Assembly (NCBI GenBank): GCA_009733575.1
Contig: ML769824.1
Span: 1-46,946, forward strand
From: Gymnopus androsaceus JB14
Taxonomy: Eukaryota > Basidiomycota > Agaricomycetes > Agaricales > Omphalotaceae
DNA: 46,946 nucleotides
Reading direction: 5' to 3'
Position 1 is the first letter of the stretch. Every line of letters begins with the position of its first letter. The notes beneath the pieces are model-generated. The model was given only the letters and a program-made list of their open reading frames with translations. It searched no databases and had not been told where the DNA came from. The translations under genes and the position numbers were made by a program. Below, one piece after another: positions 33,022-42,722 of this stretch.

Positions 33022-33667
33022 CTGAGGCTCTAGCCTTATTAAAATAAAGCCAGACAACTTGTCATAGGTGCATTTTAATATTTGCGACAGCTATATAGAG
33101 CCTACAGTACTGACAGGGGAACCCTAACCATAGTATGATAAGATGGGGCCATATCTCGGGAACAAGGGACCGTGAGAAAAAACGGAAAAGGCAACACCCC
33201 GTTATTTTCGGCCCTCTTTCTGATGGTGGTATCTATTTAACCCTAACCCTAAAAGTGAATTATGCCAAAAAAGGAAATTTTCGCACTGTCTTGGTCAGGT
33301 CTCTTTAGGGTAAGTACTTGTGCTTACCCTAACATAGAGACCTGATCAAAACAGTGCCAAACAAACAGTGCACATAGGTTAGGGTTAGGGTGGTTAGGGT
33401 TTAGGGGTTGAGCATAAAAATGGGGGTGTGGGGGCTTGCCCCCACTGTTATAATATTAGTCATTATTAGGGTTAGGATCCGAGGTAGGGTTAGGGTTGGG
33501 TGCAGGTGACCTGTACAAGCATGAGAAAAGTGTCCTTTTTTTCCCACGGGCTCTCGTTCTCTCTGTATAGATATTACGACTTTGGTGCTGACAAGTTGTC
33601 CCAAATATTAAAATGCACCTCCGAGAACTTGTCAGGGTTTAACTTAATACTGCTAAAGAACCAGCTG
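33022..33667. mobile_element. Non-autonomous TIR element B, 646 bp, older inverted copy of A
   Basis: The left end CTGAGGCTCTAGCC matches the right end of A, and the right end, read inward (CAGCTGGTTCTTTAGCAG), matches the left end of A. The interior carries the same modules in reverse order. The flanking 10-mers AACGGATCAC (33012-33021) and AATGGATAAA (33668-33677) agree at seven of ten positions and are taken as a decayed target duplication. A and B lie inverted, 0.9 kb apart. Confidence 0.75.
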
Positions 33668-35091
33668 AATGGATAAATCCCTTGGTCATAATGGCACTGT
33701 GGATTTATCCCATAGCGCCATTCCAGTGAGCATTGGCTCTTGTGGTTGCATCCCTGCTGAAGCATTTGCTAAGTAGGGATATAGCCCAGTGTCAAGCCTT
33801 CAAGATAGCAGTTACAGGTGGATCACTAGACAGTGGGACGTCTATCTGAAAGAGGGGGATATCGGCTACACGCAAGTTAATCCTCATAATTTCAGACCCA
33901 TATTCACTAATGAGCAATTAACTGTTTCACTTCGAGCAACCTTTCTCGAAGGTCCCGCCCTTCGCGCGTCAATTGTCTTAGACATCGATGCTTTACACCA
34001 AGCAATTTGACTTGCTCTTCCACTCGATCCCGAATCCGCCGCCGGTCTCGAACTAGCAAAGGATCCCTCCAAGCCTCGATGGGAACTGAAACCAGATGGA
34101 TTACTACGCTTAGATGAGCAGATCTATGTTCCAAATCATTCTGATCTCCGTCTTCAAGTTCTTCATTATTTTCATGATCATCCACTTTCCGGTCATTTCA
34201 GCCAAAACCGCACTCTCGAAGCTATTAGACGATCGTACACTTGGCCGAAAGTCCGTGAATTTGTTCGCGACTATGTCGGTTCATGTACCACCTGCGGTCG
34301 AAACAAACCGCGTCGTCATCGCCCTTACAGTCTTCTTAAACCTCTTCCAGTCCGACCTTGGGATTCTATCTCAATGGACTTTATTGAACAACTTCCGAAA
34401 TCTGGTATTTATACCGCCATCTTAGTGGTTGTCGATCGCGCATCGAAACAAGCAATATTCATCCCTTGCAACGACAAAATCACTTCCGAACAGCTAGCTG
34501 ATCTATTCGTGATTCATGTGTTCTCCAAACATGGAGTCCCAAGTCACGTAACTTCAGATCGCGGCACCGAATTCGTTTCCGCTTTCTTCCGAGCACTCGG
34601 TCAATCTCTATCGATGAACCTCCACTATACTTCTGGGTATCATCCGGAAGCGGACGGACAAACCAAAAGAGTTAACCAAACGTTGGAACAGTACATTCAG
34701 ATCTATTGCTCCTACCAGCAAGATGACTGGTCGGACTTGCTTCCGATCGCAGAGTTCGCTTACAACAATGCTCCTAATGCATCTACTGGTCTTTTGCCAT
34801 TTTTTGCTAATAAGGGTTATCATCCAAGTATCACTATCCGACCCGAGATCGATATACGCTCAGACCTTGCTCGCAACTTTGTTGTTAATCTCGATGAAGT
34901 TCATAAATTCCTTCGTGATGCAATAGCCGATGCACAAGTTCGTTATAAAGAACAAGCGGATCGCAAACCACCTTAAGCTGCTAGGTTGATGTATCAATCA
35001 AGGGACATCCCCCATTTTCCAGGATACATCAGAATGGAGGATCTCTCTTGCCCTATACATTTAATGTCAAATTAAAAAGTGGCACAAGAGA

Positions 35092-35172
35092 GGATTGAAC
35101 CCTCAACCTAACAGAATTGACATTATATAATCCCAAAACCTAGCACCTTGTACCACTTCACCAAGTGACTGA
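35092..35172 (-). repeat. tRNA-like module in left TIR, facing outward
   Basis: On the minus strand CACTTGGTGAAGTGG resembles an A box and GGGTTCAATCC is a B box, ending in GTGCCAC. It mirrors the plus-strand module at 35464-35554 with moderate divergence. Both read toward the nearer end of the element. Confidence 0.6.
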
Positions 35173-35220
35173 TACTAGCTCAACATGTTTAGTATCTTAT
35201 ATAGGGTATTGTGTAAATAA

Positions 35221-35340
35221 ATAGTTAAGGGTAGGGTGAGCTCTGCTCACCCTAGCCTGGTCAACACACTATGTAATTAAATAGTTAAGGGTGGGGTGAG
35301 CTTTGCTCACCCTAGCCTGGTCCACAAAGGTTAGAGGTTA
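35221..35340 (+). repeat. 60-bp tandem duplication, each copy with a hairpin
   Basis: ATAGTTAAGGGTAGGGTGAG and its repeat exactly 60 bp later each lead into a stem-loop (AGGGTGAGC..GCTCACCCT at 35234-35253 and 35294-35313), followed by AGCCTGGTC. Confidence 0.8.
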
Positions 35341-35463
35341 GGGGTTGGGGTTAGGGTCAGGGGTTGATTATATTTAATGGGGGTGTGGGGGCTTGCCCCC
35401 ACTCATTGAAAAAAAGTAGTAGATGAGAGCATATATTACTGTATACAAGTATTTATATTTTAG

Positions 35464-35554
35464 CATGGTCACTTAGTGTAGTGGATATAGTGTTATGGTT
35501 GATTATGTCAGACAAATATTCAAGAGGCTTTGGGTTCAATTCCCACTCTTGCCA
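35464..35554 (+). repeat. tRNA-like module in right TIR, facing outward
   Basis: ATGGTCA near 35465 can pair with TTGCCAT near 35548 at six of seven positions, as an acceptor stem would. TTAGTGTAGTGG is A-box-like, GGGTTCAATTCC is a B box, and the T-stem pairs TGGG/CCCA. The central part is long and no clear anticodon arm can be assigned, so this is tRNA-derived rather than a tRNA gene. Confidence 0.6.
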
Positions 35555-36424
35555 TTTATTTTATGACACTTTTATAGCTATCCTATATTTATAGGCATAA
35601 GGGAGATCCCCCATTCTGATGTATCCCAGAAAATGGGGGATGTCCCTTGATTGATACATGGATCTAGCAGCTAGGGCTGCGCAAACGAATTCCTGCGCCA
35701 GAATTTGCGATCGATTCCGAAGTTTTTGTTCTGGCTAAACATATCAAATCCACTCGTCCTACCGACAAATTCGCCGAAAAGTATCATGGACCTTTTCAAG
35801 TTATCTCTCGTCCAAGTTCATTGGCATACGAACTCAAACTTCCGAAATATCTCAGCCACATTCACCCAGTTTTCCATGTATCTCAATTGGAGCCAGTAAT
35901 CCCAAATCCAATCCCTGGACGTGTTCAAGCAGCACCTCCCCCGATCGAAGTCGATGGCGAAGAAGTTTACGAAATCGCCAAAGTACTCGATTCGAAAATC
36001 GATCGTCGTTATCGCCGCTGTCCACTTCGCTACTACGTACGCTGGTATGGGTATGAAGGCACTGATGATGAATTCGCATGGGTTGCCGCCGATGAACTTC
36101 AAGCCGATGAGATGGTCGAAGCATTCCATTGCCAATACCCAGCGAAACCCAATCCTCAAACTCCAATTTCTTAATCGTATGTTTCCATTATCCTTTCTTC
36201 TTTTCCGTTTCAACGGAATAAGTATTCGCTATGATAGTAAATTGAGCGAATACTTATTTCGATTATTTTCTTTCTGCCGACGAACTCTAGTTCGCCGTAT
36301 TTAAACTCATATTACTTATTCAACAAATTTCACCAAGAAAAAGTATTATCAATTATATACCAAAGATTATTTTATATGTACAAGACGGGCAAAGAAGCAA
36401 GCGCCGCCGATTCAGCCGCCAAAT

Positions 36425-37653
36425 TCACTGTCCCTTTTTCTTTCCTTCCCTAATCTTCTTCTTCTTATCCTTGTCCTCTTCCTGGTCCGTCGGAGTCTCA
36501 TTGCTTGCATCCCCTCGAGAAATGAGGATCTTCAACATTTCCTCCAGTGCATCGATGCGGTCGTGCAATCGACGGAACTCCGCGCCACTGTCTTCCGCTG
36601 TGTCCTGTCGTCCTCGACGTTGACCGCCGCCTATAGGTGCCCAACTGCAATGTTTCTTTGACAACCTGCAGGCGTTGCAGGTGCTCGAATTGCTCCGAGG
36701 TTGGCATACCACTTGCTGTTCAACACAGCGCTTGCACCACTCGTTGCCGTCGACCGGATCACCCAATTCGAAGGACTTCACGAATGGACGCCTTTTCTTC
36801 TTGTTCGGTGAGGCATCATCATCATTGTCATTGTTGTCATTGTCATCATCGTCGCCACCACCGCCGCCGCCATCGCTTGGATCGCCACCAGTCGTTTCCT
36901 ACTCAGAAGAATCAAAACAAAATGAAAGGTCGTCATAAAACAAATAAACTCACCCTTTTGCGTTTGCAGCCAACCTTTGAACTTCCAGCCTTCGAACTTT
37001 CGGCCTTCTGACCTTCCACCACCGTATCTTTGTCGTCAGACTGGACAACTGCTTTGGACTTCGGCTGTAAAGGAAATCAGAAAAAATGGAAAAAGGATGA
37101 AGGCATACCCACCTTCGGCTTCGCTTTCGCATCGCCCTTTTTTGGCGAAGAAGGTGCAGGAGAAGTCTGTTGCGAAGGGTCGTGTGAGAACTTCCGCAAT
37201 TGCTTAAGACAAGTCTCCTCACAAACCTTATTGTCCGCTGCCTTCTTAGCAGCAGCCGCTTCCTTTTCCTCTTGCGCCCGTTTCTTCTCCTCCTTCTCCC
37301 TTTTTTCCTTCGCCACCTGCTTTCGACGTGCGGCCTTGGCCGCCTCCTCGTCGGCCTTGCGCTCGCGCAGCTTCCTTGGCCTTATGTTGAGCTTCTTTGG
37401 CTTCACGGCGAGCCCGCTCCTCTTCCCTCTTCCTCTTCCTAGCGGCCAACATCTGTTTGATTTCTTCATTGTCCAGATTGTCGAGCAAACGAGCGGGCGG
37501 AGCCACCGATGACTCTCTCGACTTTTCACTCTCCTCAGCCTCTGCGGCCTGTTTAGATCCAGACACCGTTTTTGAATTGTCCGCTACCTTCGCGCCGCCA
37601 GCCTTACGTTTGGTTTTCGTCTCGGTAGTGGTGGCAGTAGAAGAGTTGGTCAT
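36425..37653 (-). pseudogene. Antisense ORF in gypsy: coiled-coil protein with Zn2Cys6-like cluster
   Basis: The gene starts at ATG 37653 and ends at 36425 on the strand opposite to pol, between pol and the 3' LTR. A basic/Ser-rich N-terminus is followed by a long Lys/Glu/Ala-rich coiled-coil segment (37420-37220). Two likely short introns (near 37060-37110 and 36900-36955) and an Asp/Asn-rich tract come next. A cysteine cluster CKRC-x6-C-x8-C-x2-C-x6-C then appears near 36735-36640. That spacing fits the fungal Zn(II)2Cys6 DNA-binding motif. A short leucine-heptad helix and a Lys-rich tail close the protein. One frame shift is needed near 37380, so this copy is probably broken or carries an assembly error. 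Confidence 0.6.
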
Positions 37654-37900
37654 GATGGGGGAAAATGGGAAAAAATGGTTAAGTCAAATTTATCGTTCAA
37701 CTTATAAAGAAGAGGGAAACGATGCAGGGTCAGAAATCTAGAATTTTCTAGCCGCTGATGGCCGGTCAGGTGACGGACTTAGAAAGAAGAAATCAATTTT
37801 CTTTTCTTTTACTATTACCTAATTATTAACCGACGGATTTTCCGACATTGATAGCATATCCACTTAGGCCTTCGAGGGCTCAGGCCTAAGAGGGGGATAC

Positions 37901-38381
37901 TGTTATATCCATGCGACTTCCGATACTTACAACCAACATTACCGCGATCGGTTGGCGCCGCCGAGCGATCGCTGCTAGCGAGCATCGGATAATCTTCGCA
38001 AGTTTCTATTCATTCTTATTGTTTATCCTTTCTATTACTTATTGTTCTTCTACTGAATTAACTGTCAATACTTATTATACTTCTACTGAATACTTACTTA
38101 CCTCGGCCCGATAGCTCTTCGAGTATATAAGCTAGAGTATTCTGTTTAGTAGTCTTCAGTTTAAATATCAACTTGGATAACTACTTCTCTGGAGATTACT
38201 CTTGTCATCGTCTCTATCGTTCGTCGGCCTTCCGTATTCTCTTCATCGGACTACGCGACGTAGCGAGGGTGTTGTTAATAACTTCACCATCAGTCCACCA
38301 ACCCGAGCGGCAATTGCTATCGATTGTCGACAATCCGTCGGCAATACTTTTCCGCTGCTTGCTCGTAGCACGCTCCTAACA
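37901..38381 (+). repeat. 3' LTR of the gypsy element
   Basis: It starts TGTTATATCCATGCG just after a polypurine tract and ends GCTCCTAACA, giving TG..CA borders over 481 bp. It contains a TATATAAG box near 38125. No second LTR lies in the window. Confidence 0.8.
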
Positions 38382-39763
38382 CTTTTTTTGGACAGCACCA
38401 CCTGATCGAGGGCTTGCAATGAAAGTGATGAAGGGAAAGAAGAAGGATAAACAGAGGATTACTGTGCATTGCATGGTCAATGCAACCGGAACCAAAATAT
38501 TTCCTCTTATGTTCATTGGCAAATCCAAAAAGCCCCATTGCTTCGGCAAATTAGGGCCAAACAAATGAGGAATTTATTATCAAAACAACAAAACAGCATG
38601 GATGACAAGTGAGTTTTACGAGGAGTGTATCCAATTATTTGACATGGAGATGGGAAGACAAGGGCAGAAAGTGATTCTCTGGAGCAATAATTTTAGTGGC
38701 CACACCATCGACTATGTCCCGCACAATGTTACACTTCGTAGATTTCAGCCCAACCTAACCTCCTATGTCCAACCTCTTGACCAAGGAATCATCCAAACCT
38801 TCAAAGCACATTTCCGCTGCCTATTCTGTCTCTGTGCAATTGAACGAGATGATGCAGATGAGGATGATATTTTCAAAATCAATTTGTTGGAGGCTATTCA
38901 GATAGCAAAGAAGGCATGGACTTTTGTTACACCAGAGACAGTCGCAAACTGCTGGAAGAAGTCCGGAATAATTGCATTGTTAGTTCATCTGTTAAAATAT
39001 TTTCTGATCCCACTAATCACTTTCTAGAACTGCAAACATTTTGAACACATCTACCTCCGAATCCCTTGACTCCCAAGCTCTTGCCATTGTCTGTGCATTT
39101 GTCACAACACCTATGATCCGACAGGAAGCAGAAGATGCCCTTGAGAAGCTCTATGGTGATGTGAATGTTGACAGAAAGTGGGACCAGTTCCTAAACAAAA
39201 TCACTGACTTAGAACCCAATGCCAATACTGGACCGATTCTCACAGAGATCGATGCGTACCTCACCAAAGTCACCAACCAACCTTCCACTGCTGCTTTGAA
39301 GGATCCAAGGCTCCAGGTTGTCGAGGATGAGCTCATGGATCATGTGGGAGAGTTGAGAAAGTGAAACCGTATTCACGGAGTCCCGCTTACTCTTGATGAA
39401 ATTATTGATCCAATTGAGGAGGCAGAAGCTGGCGATGAAGAGGGATGGTATGGTGAAAATGCAGAGGTTAAGATTGTTGAGCAGGTTCAGTATGAGAGAG
39501 CTGTGAAGAATGGGGAGATTATTGAAGTTGACAATGAATATGACAACGAAGATGCACCTCCAGTCATCAGTCTTCGAGAGCTTCTGCAGAGCTGCAAAAC
39601 ACTGGAAATGCAGTGCTTGACACAAAACCTCGAGGATCCCAAGTTAGCCAAGGAGGGAATGGAGTTGGTGGAGCAGATTAAAAGGCTCAGAGGTGCAGTC
39701 CAGAAGTTCAGTACAAAGAATGCAAAGCAGACACAGTTGGGCAGCTTTTTCACTCATGAATAG
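38382..39763 (+). pseudogene. pogo/Tigger-like transposase (DDE_1), 5'-truncated
   Basis: Immediately after the gypsy LTR an open frame runs through AMKVMKGKKKDKQRITVHCM, a TGA (38566), NNKTAWMTSEFYEECIQLF, LWSNNFSGHTI, VQPLDQGIIQTFKAHFR, a likely intron (about 38980-39027), then an acidic C-terminal region. A second TGA falls at 39362 and the end is QLGSFFTHE. This is the DDE_1 domain of pogo/Tigger elements (Tc1/mariner superfamily). The second catalytic residue, normally Asp before NFSGH, is Asn here (38686-38688). The third Asp (PLDQG) is kept; the first lies in the missing 5' part. The gene is dead. Confidence 0.85.
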
Positions 39764-39944
39764 TCACACATTTGTATGAGTAATGCACCGGGCCGCTAGG
39801 CCAGAAATATTCGATTTTTTGATGATTTATTCAAGTTGAATAATATATCATAATGAATAGAAAAAACCTGGAACGACCTCTATTCATTGCAAGATACATG
39901 ACTGTATGTATTTTTCTGAAATAGCACACTTCTCTGACATATTG

Positions 39945-39995
39945 GAATAGTTCATTTCCAAAAATGCTTCAATCAGACTGAAGTATAATTCATCG
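39945..39995. repeat. Terminal inverted repeat of the pogo-like element (right end)
   Basis: TTCATTTCC..AATGCTTCAATCAGACTGAAGTATAATT lies about 190 bp after the transposase stop. It matches, over about 40 bp, the ends of the MITE at 44770-45322. It is therefore probably the right end of this element. Confidence 0.65.
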
Positions 39996-40029
39996 GCAAA
40001 ACCTGTATGGTTGATAAGACATCTTAATA

Positions 40030-40201
40030 CATTCTGGAGCAAGGGTACCCTCTCCAGAGTGCTCAGAGCAATTCAATCACTTTTTGATGGCTTTTTGATA
40101 GCTTTTTGACAGCTGGCAAACCTTTCCAAAAGCAATTGAATGGCTCTGAGTGATCTGAGCTCTCTGGAGCTCTCTGGAGACAGTACCCTTGCTCCAGAAT
40201 G
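40030..40201. mobile_element. Small MITE, about 172 bp
   Basis: The ends are inverted repeats of about 30 bp, CATTCTGGAGCAAGGGTAC.. and its complement, differing at two or three positions. The centre contains three tandem copies of CTTTTTGATGG-like sequence. No clear target duplication is seen. Confidence 0.7.
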
Positions 40202-41619
40202 ATTTGGTCAAAATACAGGTTTTGCTGATGTTATTGGCAGTGTGTTTGGTCCTTCCTTCATCTAAAGTCTGAAATATCACCCAACACAGAAGGACCTGGG
40301 ATAATTTTACTGAACCCCATTGATGCCAGACAACCCCAAAAAACCCTGTCTGATCTCCATCATGCTGGCTGTTCTTCAGGTGTTCATTGGCATCATTTCT
40401 TCCATGTCACCTTTGTATTCCTTGTTTTCAACATTCTTCAAGGCATGCATGCCTCCTCCCATTGCTCTGAAGCTCTTCCAGTACTACAGTCAGCTCAACT
40501 CATTCCATCTTCCAGCACTGTTCAAGTCTGGTCTTTCTCAGGTTGGAGCGTTTGATGCATGATTGATGTGGCAGGTGCCCAGCAATTGGATGCAACATGC
40601 TGCATCCAACCATTTCAGTTGGTACGCAACTCTTCTTAGATAGAATTGGATACATGATCATGAGTACTTCATGTGGTGCATGCTAGGCGTACTGCCTTGC
40701 TACTTTGTCATTCTTGAATGTAGTTACAATCTTTTATACATTGGATCTGAAGTGCCAGAGCATGATATGCATATTATCCCTAACATGACCTGCTGGGACT
40801 CCGGTGTGATGTCCAGAGCCTTGAGGGTTGTTAGTTGCAGACAATCCCTCCAACAGGGTTGTTTAGTAGAATTATCCAAATACCTGGAGGTCAAAGCTGT
40901 ATTTATTGAACACCATTTTCAGTGATTATATACAGTAGTCTATCAACACTTGACCCACATATGTTTCATTCCTTCCTTCCTTTCTTTCTCCACCACTTTC
41001 TTGAGTCTTAACTCATTAATGATACAGCCTGCTTGTACTTTCATCTCAGGCTGTTCACCATTTGAGAGTACATTGCAGTGAAAGTTTGATAGCTTTGCCT
41101 TCCATACACATTGTCCATTCACACACCCCAGTGCTCATGCTTATCACCATCACTATGTTTGCTTCTGACTGCACAAAGTACAATCAGCTCAACCATATTT
41201 TTTAGACCAGTAATAGCAGAGTGATAAATTAAAGATGGCATAAAAAATGATGCATATTAAAGGAAAGAAAAAAAAGGTTTTAAATATCAGAACAAAATAC
41301 AGGGAGGTCAGAAGCAAAGCCTGAACTTGCTGCCTAACAATCTCTAATTTTTTTTAGTTGATATTTGGGGTTGAATTAATTTCCATGGTGGGGACATCTT
41401 CCAAATGAAAACTTTGCTCATAGGTGTTTCTTGTTTGAATCAAGATTACAAGAGCAACTGGACTCAGGGCCTATAGATGAAAGAAAAACAGATTAAATGA
41501 TCCATGTCAACTATTGAAACTTGATATTAGAATATAATTAAACTCACAGAACTGTATATGGTTAATACATTAAGAAAGAAACGGGCATTGTCAAGAGGGG
41601 AAAATGGAACTGTATGAAT
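40202..41619. other. Intergenic region, no gene recognised
   Basis: Open frames such as 40320-40562 and 40671-40925 exist but show no domain or conserved splice pattern. The sequence is AT-rich and probably decayed transposon material. Confidence 0.35.
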
Positions 41620-42722
41620 GTCAAATGCTTGAATAATAATATTTGACAGCTTTTAAAAGAGAGAGTTTGTATCTTTCATTAGACTTGAGAAAGCCACAGA
41701 CCTGTACCACACCAAAAATTGCACCAGACTCAACCATAACTAGAAGGATTACTTCCACTTGTGTTTTCTTGTTGCGCAATATAGCATGAATTATTCGACG
41801 ATGTGTCCTAAAAGTTGAACAACACATGTAATAAGTATCTGGGAAGTGAATTGGAAGGGAATGAGGTGCCCAATACCTACCATGCCCGATGAGCTATCAG
41901 GAGTGTTGCCACAATATTTACTGTCAAATTGAGCACACCACTGACCCAGTCCAAGGTTACAGCATTAGTTATATTTGAGCTGATATCTGTTTTAGTGTCA
42001 ACAATTGCATTAGCAATGCTGACACCTGAGTAGTCTCCAATGTCAGTATATATGTCAGGAAATAGGGCAAAAGAGATTACCAATGTCTGCCAGTAGCATA
42101 ATGAATAGTGTCCATCTAATCAGCCTATTTTCTGCCCACAGTGCCCAAGCTCTCCAAACAGTAGCCATATCAGCAATCAAAAGCTGCATGTGGGATCGGG
42201 TATCAGTTTTCATGCCCAAGATGGATGATTTAAGTTAAATTCACAGCAAAATTCCCAGACCAATCCTGTAAAATGTCTATTACATTGGCTTTCAAGTCAG
42301 CAACCATTTCCTGTGCCATGAGACCTCCTGGAAGTGGCACCACCAAGCCAAACTTGACAAGGATCAAATTGAATGCAATATTTGCACAAGTGTAAAGAGC
42401 TATCATTGCAAATCCCCCCAGAAGAAGTGCAATCAAGGCTTTATGTGCCCATCCATTATTTTCTTTTTGCCTACAGTGTGGTTTTAGGTGTGAGTTTAAC
42501 AGAACGTGGAACCTGGAAATAAGCGCACAATATGATATGCATGCTAATGATGAAAGCCAGTATGTAGACCCCTGGTAGCAACCTGCTAAATTAGTTTTCT
42601 TCTCCATGTCTTTATATACATTGCCTACCAAACATTGCACTCCCAAACATTATCAAGGCAGAAATATTTTCAAAGAGTACAGTTCCAGCAGTTGCAATTT
42701 GTTCTGACTCTTCTGGCGTCAT
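41620..42722 (-). CDS. Multi-span membrane protein of a common agaricomycete family
   Basis: Exon 42722-42629 starts MTPEESEQIATAGTVLFENI and joins to VYILAFIISMHIILC, a membrane span. The next exon carries KALIALLLGGFAMIALYTCA. Further exons encode WRAWALWAENRLIRWTLFI, then GVSIANAIVD..VLNLTVNIVATLLIAHRAW (ends 41881). A 73-bp intron (41808-41880) follows, then THRRIIHAIL..TQVEVILLVMVESGAIFGVVQ (ends 41702). The order WRAW.LW, LIA.RAW.HRR and L.LLVESG is typical of small seven-span-like proteins expanded in mushrooms, of unknown function. Hydrophobic segments alternate with short charged loops. One join near 42500 does not resolve cleanly in phase. This is one of the better-preserved genes in the window. 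Confidence 0.65.

Larger units (their letters stand above)
34969..35679. mobile_element. 711-bp non-autonomous element related to the Pack-type element
   Basis: The ends CACCTTAAGCTGC and, read inward from the right, CAGCCCTAGCTGC match those of the 5.4-kb element in copia. The next 60 bases match too (ATCAATCAAGGGACAT here, ATCAAACAAGGGACAT there). The 7-bp direct repeat CGCAAAC flanks it (34962-34968, 35680-35686), and excision restores the gypsy frame. The TIRs run about 200 bp and each ends internally in a tRNA-like module. The centre holds two copies of a 60-bp unit with a hairpin, a telomere-like stretch and a G-rich hairpin. There is no coding sequence. Confidence 0.88.
33789..36174 (+). 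pseudogene. Gypsy pol 3' part: H2C2, integrase core, chromodomain
   Basis: The stretch WDVYLKEGDIGYTQVNPHNF opens the conserved part. The frame meets a TGA at 34008-34010, where related elements have an arginine (CGA), and continues with the HHCC motif (HYFHDHPLSGH ... CTTCGRNK). Integrase core blocks are SMDFIEQLP and HVTSDRGTEF. The third block reads DGQTKRVNQ where relatives read DGQTERVNQ, so the catalytic glutamate is lysine (34665-34667). After the 711-bp insert the frame resumes at ADRK-RIPAP with the GPFQVI, HPVFHVSQLEP and chromodomain-like LRYYVRWYGYEGTDDEFAWV segments. It stops at 36174. It is inactive on two counts besides the truncation and insertion. Confidence 0.9.
33789..38381 (+). 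mobile_element. Ty3/gypsy chromovirus, 5'-truncated, with 3' LTR
   Basis: The element starts abruptly near 33815 inside the region between RNase H and integrase; gag, protease, reverse transcriptase and the 5' LTR are absent. It continues through the zinc-binding H2C2 domain, the integrase core and a C-terminal chromodomain. A non-coding and antisense-ORF region follows (36175-37890), then a polypurine tract (AAGAGGGGGATAC) and a 3' LTR of 481 bp (37901-38381). A 711-bp DNA element interrupts it at 34969-35679. Confidence 0.9.

Noticed and set aside
35464..35554. Functional tRNA gene
   Set aside because: There is a B box and an acceptor-like stem, but no assignable anticodon arm, and the module is part of an inverted repeat of a transposon.
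36637..37011. Plus-strand His/Cys-rich ORF in the gypsy element
   Set aside because: It is the complement of the Asp-rich and coiled-coil coding region on the minus strand, which has the more coherent protein and a plausible ATG and stop.
40320..40562. Hydrophobic plus-strand ORF as a small membrane protein gene
   Set aside because: There is no start context, splice structure or homologous copy to support it, and the region looks like decayed repeat DNA.
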